DNA of 64,000 nt from SCTD01 sp963781675 (GTDB lineage Bacteria; Actinomycetota; Actinomycetes; Mycobacteriales; SCTD01): positions 473,788-537,787 of the forward strand of contig CAWAGF010000005.1 in the NCBI GenBank assembly GCA_963781675.1, in the 5' to 3' direction. The translations under genes were made by a program, and so were the position numbers. Shown piece by piece: positions 58,534-64,000 of the stretch. Each line of letters opens with the position of its first letter. Positions within the stretch are counted from its first letter, which is position 1. The notes beneath the pieces are model-generated. The model had not been told where the DNA came from. It did not search any database and saw only the letters and a program-made list of their open reading frames with translations.

Positions 58534-59609
58534 AGCAGCACCAGGTCGTCGCGGTGGACCACCTCGCGCAGGCCGAGCTCGCGGGTGGAGCGGCCGAGCA
58601 GGGCGGGCAGCTCCGCGGCGTCGTAGGCCACCAGGCCGCGCGCAACGGCCAACCCGTCCGGTCCGGCGAGCTCGACCGGGTCCCCCGCGGCGAACTCCCC
58701 CTCGACGCCCGTCACGCCCGCGGGCAGCAGCGACAGGCGCCGGTCCACCACGGCGCGGACGGCACCTGCGTCGAGCAGCAGCCGGCCGCGCGGCGTCGTC
58801 GCGTGCGCCAGCCACAGCAGGCGCCCGCGAGGCCGGCTGCCGGTCGGGGCGAAGTACGTGCCGCCCTCGCCGCGCAGGGCCGCCTCCACCTGCGAGGTCG
58901 CGGCCAGCAGCACCGGGACGCCCGCGGCGTTCGCGATGGCCGCCGCGTCGACCTTGCTGGTCATGCCGCCCGAGCCGACGCCTGCACTGCCGGTCCCGCC
59001 GAGGACGACGCCCTCGAGGTCCTGCGGGCCGTGCACCTCCGGCACCAGGCGCGAGCCCGCGCGCCGCGGGTCGCCGTCGTACAGCCCGTCGACGTCCGAC
59101 AGCAGCACCAGCGCGTCGGCGCGTACGAGGTGCGCGACGAGCGCGGCCAGCCGGTCGTTGTCGCCGAAGCGGATCTCCTCCGTCGCGACCGCGTCGTTCT
59201 CGTTGACGACCGGCACGACCCCGAGGGCCAGCAGCCGGTCCAGCGTCGTCTGCGCGTTCTTGTAGTGCGACCGGCGTACGACGTCGTCGGCCGTGAGCAG
59301 GACCTGCCCGACGGTGCGGCCGTGCCGGGCGAAGGCGCTGGCGTACCGCTGCACCAGCAGCATCTGCCCGACGGACGCCGCCGCCTGCTGGGTGGCGAGG
59401 TCGCGCGGCCGCTTGCCGAGGCCGAGCGGCGCGAGGCCCGCGGCGATGGCGCCGGACGAGACGAGCACCAGCTGGCCGACGCGCGCCGCGAGGGCGTCGA
59501 CCAGGCCGTCGAGCCGCTCCGGGTCCAGCCCACCGCCGGCGGTCGTGAGGGAGGACGAGCCGACCTTCACGACCAGGCGCGGCGCGTCCGCCACCGCCTG
59601 GCGGCTCAC
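58530..59609 (-). CDS. proB: Glutamate 5-kinase
   Basis: 359 residues. Amino-acid kinase domain: RLVVKVGSSSLTT, QLVLVSSGAIAAGLAPLGLG, VPVVNENDAVATEEIRFGDN, LLSDVDGLYDGDPR, GSGGMTSKVDAAAIANAAGV. The C-terminal PUA domain covers about 275-359 (GRLLLDAGAVRAVVDRRLSL, FAAGDPVELAG). First step of proline synthesis, feedback-inhibited by proline in the family. GTG 59609 overlaps the obg stop by 4 nt. Confidence 0.97.
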   Translation of the reverse strand: MSRQAVADAPRLVVKVGSSSLTTAGGGLDPERLDGLVDALAARVGQLVLVSSGAIAAGLAPLGLGKRPRDLATQQAAASVGQMLLVQRYASAFARHGRTVGQVLLTADDVVRRSHYKNAQTTLDRLLALGVVPVVNENDAVATEEIRFGDNDRLAALVAHLVRADALVLLSDVDGLYDGDPRRAGSRLVPEVHGPQDLEGVVLGGTGSAGVGSGGMTSKVDAAAIANAAGVPVLLAATSQVEAALRGEGGTYFAPTGSRPRGRLLWLAHATTPRGRLLLDAGAVRAVVDRRLSLLPAGVTGVEGEFAAGDPVELAGPDGLAVARGLVAYDAAELPALLGRSTRELGLREVVHRDDLVLL

Positions 59610-61081
59610 TCCGCGGTGTCCGGGCGCCGTGCGGTCCTCTCCAGCTCGGCCTCCAGGGCGTCCTTGTCCAGGCCCATCCGCTCGGCCCGGCGCAGGTCCT
59701 TCTGCAGGCGGCGCTCGTCGGCGCGCACCCGGCTGCGGTCCTCGAGCCGGGAGTCGACGCCGCGCATGCCGGAGGAGAACTGCTCCATCTCGGTGGGCTG
59801 CCAGTCGAAGCTGACCTCGCCGATCGTCACCTCGACACCGGGCGTGGCGCCCGCCGCGGCCAGCGCCTTCTCCACCCCGAGGCGGGCCAGCCGGTCCGCG
59901 AGGTAGCCGATGGCCTCCTCGTTGTTGAAGTCGGTCTGGGTGACCCAGCGCTCCGGCTTGCTCCCTCGTACGACGTAGCCCTCGCCGTCCTCCTCGACGG
60001 TGAAGCCGAGGTCGTCGACGGCGCGCGGGCGCAGCACGATGCGGGTGGCCTGCTCGAGGGGGCGCTCCTCGCGGTCGCGCTTCACGACGCCGGCCATCGC
60101 GTAGGTCAGCGGCTGCAGGCCCTCGTGGCTGACCGCGCTGACCTCGAAGACCTCCAGGCCGCGCGCCTCCAGCTCGGGGCGCACCAGGTCCGCCAGCTCG
60201 CGCCCCTCGGGCACGTCGACCTTGTTGAGCACCACGAGGCGCGGGCGCTCGGTGAGCCGCGCGACGTCGTCCTTGTAGAGCGACAGCTCGCGCTCGAGGA
60301 CGTCGAGGTCGCTGATCGGGTCGCGGTCCGGCTCGAGCGTCGCGCAGTCGAGCACGTGCACGAGCACCGCGCAGCGCTCGACGTGGCGCAGGAACTCCAG
60401 GCCCAGGCCCTTGCCCTGCGACGCGCCCGGGATCAGGCCTGGGACGTCGGCGACGGTGAAGGTCGTGCCGCCGGCCTCGACGACGCCGAGGTTCGGCACC
60501 AGGGTCGTGAACGGGTAGTCGGCGATCTTCGGCCGAGCCGCCGAGAGCGCCGCGATGAGGCTGCTCTTGCCGGCGCTCGGGAAGCCGACCAGCGCGACGT
60601 CCGCGACCGTCTTGAGCTCGAGGACGACGTCCTTGACGTCGCCCGGCTCCCCGAGCAGCGCGAAGCCGGGGGCCTTGCGCTTCGCGCTGGCCAGGCTGGC
60701 GTTGCCGAGGCCGCCCTTGCCGCCCTTGGCGACGACGTAGGTCGCGCCCTCGCCCACCAGGTCGGCCAGCTGGTTGCCGTGCTCGTCGTAGACGACCGTG
60801 CCGTTCGGGACCGGCACCTCGATGTCGGTGCCCTTCGCGCCGGTGCGCATCGAGCCCTGGCCCTGCTTGCCCGACGTCGCCTTCTGGTGCGGGTGGTAGT
60901 GGTAGTCGAGCAGCGAGGCGACGTGCGCCCGCACGACGAGCACGACGTCGCCGCCGTCACCGCCGTCCGCGCCGTCGGGGCCGCCGAGCGGCTTGAACTT
61001 CTCGCGCCGGACGCTGGCGCAGCCGTTGCCGCCGTCGCCCGCAGCGACGTGCAGCACGGCGCGGTCGACGAAGGTGGCCAC
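59606..61081 (-). CDS. obg: Obg-family GTPase (CgtA)
   Basis: 491 residues, three domains. Glycine-rich Obg fold (AGDGGNGCASVRREKFKPLG, GGDGGDVVLVVRAHVASLLD), the G domain (G1 GFPSAGKSSLIAALSAARP, switch DYPFTTLVPNLGV, G3 DVPGLIPGASQGKGLG, G4 NKVD), and the C-terminal OCT domain (DLGFTVEEDGEGYVVRGSKP), with an Arg-rich tail. It acts in ribosome assembly and stringent/sporulation control. ATG-type start at 61081; a hairpin separates it from rpmA. Confidence 0.97.
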   Translation of the reverse strand: MATFVDRAVLHVAAGDGGNGCASVRREKFKPLGGPDGADGGDGGDVVLVVRAHVASLLDYHYHPHQKATSGKQGQGSMRTGAKGTDIEVPVPNGTVVYDEHGNQLADLVGEGATYVVAKGGKGGLGNASLASAKRKAPGFALLGEPGDVKDVVLELKTVADVALVGFPSAGKSSLIAALSAARPKIADYPFTTLVPNLGVVEAGGTTFTVADVPGLIPGASQGKGLGLEFLRHVERCAVLVHVLDCATLEPDRDPISDLDVLERELSLYKDDVARLTERPRLVVLNKVDVPEGRELADLVRPELEARGLEVFEVSAVSHEGLQPLTYAMAGVVKRDREERPLEQATRIVLRPRAVDDLGFTVEEDGEGYVVRGSKPERWVTQTDFNNEEAIGYLADRLARLGVEKALAAAGATPGVEVTIGEVSFDWQPTEMEQFSSGMRGVDSRLEDRSRVRADERRLQKDLRRAERMGLDKDALEAELERTARRPDTAE

Positions 61082-61105
61082 GGGTCTCTCTTCCTGGGAA
61101 AGCCG

Positions 61106-61137
61106 CGAGGGCGGTCCGGCAAGCCGGCCCGCCCTCG
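61106..61137 (-). terminator. Hairpin between rpmA and obg
   Basis: CGAGGGCGG pairs with CCGCCCTCG, with an inner CCGG/CCGG stem. It may attenuate read-through from the ribosomal genes into obg. Confidence 0.6.
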
Positions 61138-61156
61138 GAGGTGGTGCGAAGTGGAA

Positions 61157-61438
61157 CTAGGCGCCGGTGGTCTGGGCGACCTTCGGCTCGGGCTGCACGA
61201 TGTTGACGGTCTTGCGGCCGCGCTTGAGGCCGAACTTGACGGCACCCGCCTCGAGGGCGAACAGGGTGTCGTCGCCACCGCGGCCGACGCCGTCGCCCGG
61301 GTGGAAGTGCGTGCCACGCTGGCGGACGAGGATCTCGCCGGCCTTGACGACCTGGCCGCCGAAGCGCTTGACGCCGAGGTACTGGGCGTTGGAGTCGCGG
61401 CCGTTGCGCGAGGAGCTCGCGCCCTTCTTGTGAGCCAT
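61157..61438 (-). CDS. rpmA: 50S ribosomal protein L27
   Basis: 93 residues: MAHKKGASSSRNGRDSNAQY, LGVKRFGGQVVKAGEILVRQ, RGTHFHPGDGVGRGGDDTLF, the complete bL27 pattern. The N-terminal AHKKG reaches the peptidyl-transferase centre. Follows rplU after 11 nt. Confidence 0.98.
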   Translation of the reverse strand: MAHKKGASSSRNGRDSNAQYLGVKRFGGQVVKAGEILVRQRGTHFHPGDGVGRGGDDTLFALEAGAVKFGLKRGRKTVNIVQPEPKVAQTTGA

Positions 61439-61449
61439 GGCGGGATCCT

Positions 61450-61779
61450 CTACTTCGCGCCGGCGGCGGCGCCGGTCTCGATGGCGGTGACGCGCACCTG
61501 GGTGAGCGACTGGCGGTGGCCGAGGCGGCGCTTGTAGCCGGTCTTGTTCTTGTAGCGCAGGATGTTGATCTTCGGGCCCTTGGTGTGGGCGACGACCTCG
61601 CCGGTGACGCTCACGCCGGCCAGCGCGGCGGCGTCGGAGGTGACCGAGCCGCCGTCCACGACGAGCAGAGCGGGCAGGGCGACCGCGTCGCCGGGGCCGC
61701 CGGAGACCTTCTCGACCTCGACGACGTCACCGACGGCGACCTTGTACTGCTTGCCGCCGGTCTTGACGATGGCGTACAC
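61450..61779 (-). CDS. rplU: 50S ribosomal protein L21
   Basis: 109 residues: YAIVKTGGKQYKVAVGDVVE, LRYKNKTGYKRRLGHRQSLT, with a short Ala-rich tail. GTG 61779. A promoter candidate (TTCGAC-N18-TAGTCT) lies about 90 nt upstream; RNase E/G lies further upstream on the same strand. Confidence 0.98.
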   Translation of the reverse strand: MYAIVKTGGKQYKVAVGDVVEVEKVSGGPGDAVALPALLVVDGGSVTSDAAALAGVSVTGEVVAHTKGPKINILRYKNKTGYKRRLGHRQSLTQVRVTAIETGAAAGAK

Positions 61780-61868
61780 GAGGAGCTCCTACCTGGTCTG
61801 CTGAGGTGCGGCGAAGGTGGCTGCGCGCTGGGCGCAGCAGAAGGGCGCGTCGGGGACGCGACAGGCAG

Positions 61869-61898
61869 AGACTACCGGACGCGTCCGCGGCCGTCGAA
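61869..61898 (-). promoter_or_regulatory. Probable promoter of rplU-rpmA (TTCGAC-N18-TAGTCT)
   Basis: Minus strand, -35 at 61898-61893 and -10 at 61874-61869; gives a leader of about 85 nt before the rplU GTG. Confidence 0.5.
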
Positions 61899-61936
61899 CG
61901 CCCGCGGACGAAGCGACCGCCCGCCTGCACCCCTCT

Positions 61937-61974
61937 CGTGAAGTCCCCAGCACCCGGGTGCTGGGGACCTCACG
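61937..61974. terminator. Palindrome after the RNase E/G gene, second copy of the dispersed element
   Basis: CGTGA-N-GTCCCCAGCACC then CG then GGTGCTGGGGAC-N-TCACG, one mismatch. Same core as 10219-10258. It lies about 65 nt past the RNase E/G stop and just upstream of the rplU promoter. Confidence 0.82.
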
Positions 61975-62038
61975 CGGAGCGGGTCCGTGGGCGGGCCGGC
62001 CTGCGGCGGCGCAGGGGGACCCCCGCCCACGCGACCGG

Positions 62039-64000
62039 CTAGATGACCGGCGGGCCCGCAGGCCGGCTGGTGGCCCGGCGGCGGCGCCGCGGCGCGGGCT
62101 CGGCCTCGGGGGCCGGCGCCGGCAGGCCGGTGCCGATCTCGAGGTCGGCGTCGACCACGGCGCCCACGACCTCGTTCGGCGTGGCGTCCACCGGCAGGTC
62201 CTCCATGGCCGGCGTCGGCTGGTCGGCCAACTCCGGCGCGCTCCGGCGCCGCGTCCGGCTCCGGCGAGGGGTCCGGCGTCGTCTCCGGGGTCAGCGCGTC
62301 CACCTCGGCGACGGCCTCGACCTGCGTCTCCGTCAGCAGCTCGGCCATCTCGTCGTTCGGGGCGACGGTCGCCGAGCCGGTGCCACGGCCACCGCGACGG
62401 CGGCGCCGCGGGCGGTCCTCCGCGGGAGCCTCCTCCTCGGCGGCCGGTGCGGAGGCGGCGGCGATCCCGGCGCCCGGCTTGGGGGCGTCGGCCGGCAGCG
62501 GCTTGACGGTCTTCTTCGGCCCGCGGTCGCGCCGGCCCTCGTCGCCGCCACCGCCACCGCCGCCACCGCCGCGGCGCTCGTCGACGGGCTCGGTGTGCAC
62601 GTGGACGCCACGGCCGTTGCAGGACTCGCACGGCTCGCTGAACGCCTCGAGCAGGCCCTGGCCGACGCGCTTGCGCGTCATCTGCACCAGCCCCAGCGAG
62701 GTGACCTCGGCGACCTGGTGCTTGGTGCGGTCGCGGCCCAGGCACTCGACGAGGCGGCGCACCACCAGGTCGCGGTTGGACTCGAGCACCATGTCGATGA
62801 AGTCGACGACGATGATCCCGCCGACGTCGCGCAGGCGCAGCTGCCGGGCGATCTCCTCGGCGGCCTCGAGGTTGTTGCGGGTGACCGTCTCCTCGAGGTT
62901 GCCGCCCTTGCCGACGAACTTGCCGGTGTTGACGTCGATCACGACCATCGCCTCGGTGCGGTCGATGACCAGCGAGCCGCCGGACGGCAGGTAGACCTTG
63001 CGGTCCAGCGCCTTGAGCAGCTGCTCGTCGACGCGGTGCTCGGCGAAGACGTCCTTGTCGCTGGTGTGCCGCGACAGCCGGGGCGCGAGGTCCGGCGCCA
63101 CGAACTGCACGTAGTCGCGGATGGTGTCCCACTCGCTGTCGCCCTGGACGACCAGCTTGGTGAAGTCCTCGTTGAACACGTCGCGGACGACGCGGATGAC
63201 CAGGTCGGGCTCCGCGTGCAGCAGCGTCGGCGCGCCGCCCTTCTCCGCCTTGGTCTTGATGACCTCCCACTGCGCCTGCAGGCGGCGCACGTCGCCGGCG
63301 ATCTCCTCCTCGGAGGCCCCCTCGGCGGCGGTGCGGATGATGACGCCCGCGTCGTCCGGGACGACCTTCTTGAGGATCTTCTTGAGGCGGTCCCGCTCGA
63401 CCTCGGGCAGCTTGCGGCTGATGCCGGTCATCGAGCCCTCGGGCACGTAGACCAGGTAGCGGCCCGGCAGGCTGACCTGCCCGGTGAGGCGGGCGCCCTT
63501 GTGGCCGATCGGGTCCTTGCTGACCTGGACCAGGACCTCCTGGCCGGACTTCAGCACCGACTCGATGCTGCGCGACTTGCCGCCGCCGACGCCCGCGTAG
63601 TTCACCTCGCCGGCGTAGAGCACCGCGTTGCGGCTCTTGCCGATGTCGACGAACGCCGCCTCCATGCTCGGGAGCACGTTCTGCACCCGGCCGAGGTAGA
63701 CGTTGCCGGCGTAGGACTGCGCGCTGGCCTTGGTCACGTAGTGCTCGACGAGGATGCCGTCCTCGAGCACGGCGATCTGGGTCCGGTCGCCCTTCTGGCG
63801 CACGATCATCGTGCGGTCGACGGCCTCGCGGCGGGCCAGGAACTCCGCCTCCGACAGGATCGGCTTGCGGGTGCGGCCGGAGTCGCGGCCCTCCTGGCGG
63901 CGGACGCGCTTGGCGGCCATCCGGGTCGAGCCGCTGATGCCGCGCACGCCGTCCTCGTCGGCGCTGGTGGCGCCGGAGCGGCTGCGTGTACGGGGCTCGC
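62039..64000 (-). CDS. rne: Ribonuclease E/G family protein (5' end beyond window, one apparent frameshift)
   Basis: At least 650 residues in the window; the N-terminal disordered extension continues off the right edge. S1 domain with GNVYLGRVQNVLPSMEAAFV, then the catalytic core VIDRTEAMVVIDVNTGKFVG and GGIIVVDFIDMVLESNRD (the two metal-ligand Asp), and the zinc-link CESCNGRG. A Gly run and an Arg-rich tail follow. A break near 62233 separates DAAPE from QPTPAMEDLPVDATPNEVVG; the protein should end RATSRPAGPPVI at 62039. It processes rRNA and degrades mRNA at the membrane. Position before rplU-rpmA-obg is conserved in actinobacteria. Confidence 0.95.

Overview
The window is chromosomal DNA of a very GC-rich actinobacterium (Actinomycetota). 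The support is the GC-saturated third codon positions, frequent GTG starts, the gene order hrcA-dnaJ-rsmE-HIT-phoH, the nadD-lytR-rsfS and rplU-rpmA-obg-proB-proA blocks, mycoredoxin and ArsI-type arsenic proteins, and many leaderless-type promoters. The genus cannot be fixed from the sequence. No rRNA, CRISPR array, transposase or prophage was found. There is one tRNA (Ala, GGC).

Layout. 1-5.9 kb: a minus-strand stress/RNA block reading hrcA (with a CIRCE operator) > dnaJ > rsmE > proline-rich membrane protein > HIT protein > phoH; phoH carries a complete 359-residue intein with the signature of class 3. 6.1-15.6 kb: GMC oxidoreductase, two Ala/Glu-rich coiled-coil proteins, a divergent MarR/VOC pair, DEAD-box helicase, hemW, a PQQ-type sugar dehydrogenase and two small hydrolases. 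15.6-25.3 kb: S9 peptidase, lepA, the transglutaminase/alpha-E/circularly permuted ATP-grasp trio, rpsT and holA. 25.3-33.4 kb: comEC, comEA, plsY, degV, a TipA-like MerR regulator and leuS. 33.6-43.5 kb: secreted or membrane hydrolases (PAP2, CocE-like, sortase-anchored M14 carboxypeptidase), small proteins, a methyltransferase and a mycoredoxin-thioredoxin reductase fusion. 43.6-45.9 kb: an arsenic cluster (arsC, aquaglyceroporin, arsR, divergent arsI) with three ArsR-type operator palindromes. 46-53 kb: tRNA-Ala, histidine phosphatase, rsfS, LCP/LytR_C protein, nadD, DUF4349 protein with an ECF sigma factor, and VWA and MoxR ATPase genes. 53-64 kb: a dehydrogenase, a six-bladed propeller/TIM-barrel secreted protein, proA, proB, obg, rpmA, rplU and the RNase E/G gene, which runs off the right edge.

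How genes work together: many neighbours overlap by ATGA, GTGA or TGATG and look translationally coupled. HrcA would repress its own transcript through CIRCE. ArsR would control both the arsC-aquaporin-arsR transcript and arsI. MarR would control itself and a VOC enzyme through one palindrome lying over both -35 boxes. At least thirteen genes have a TANNNT box ending 6-8 nt before the start codon, as expected for leaderless mRNAs.

Sequence quality: many genes at 15-34 kb and 46-53 kb, including leuS, lepA, plsY and moxR, are complete only if single-base indels are allowed. I annotate these as one gene with the breakpoints given and suspect assembly or sequencing errors rather than real pseudogenes. 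No stretch longer than 300 bases lacks a gene. The longest gaps are about 200-260 bases (5.9-6.1 kb, 11.74-11.95 kb, 33.41-33.6 kb, 61.78-62.04 kb) and hold promoters or hairpins.
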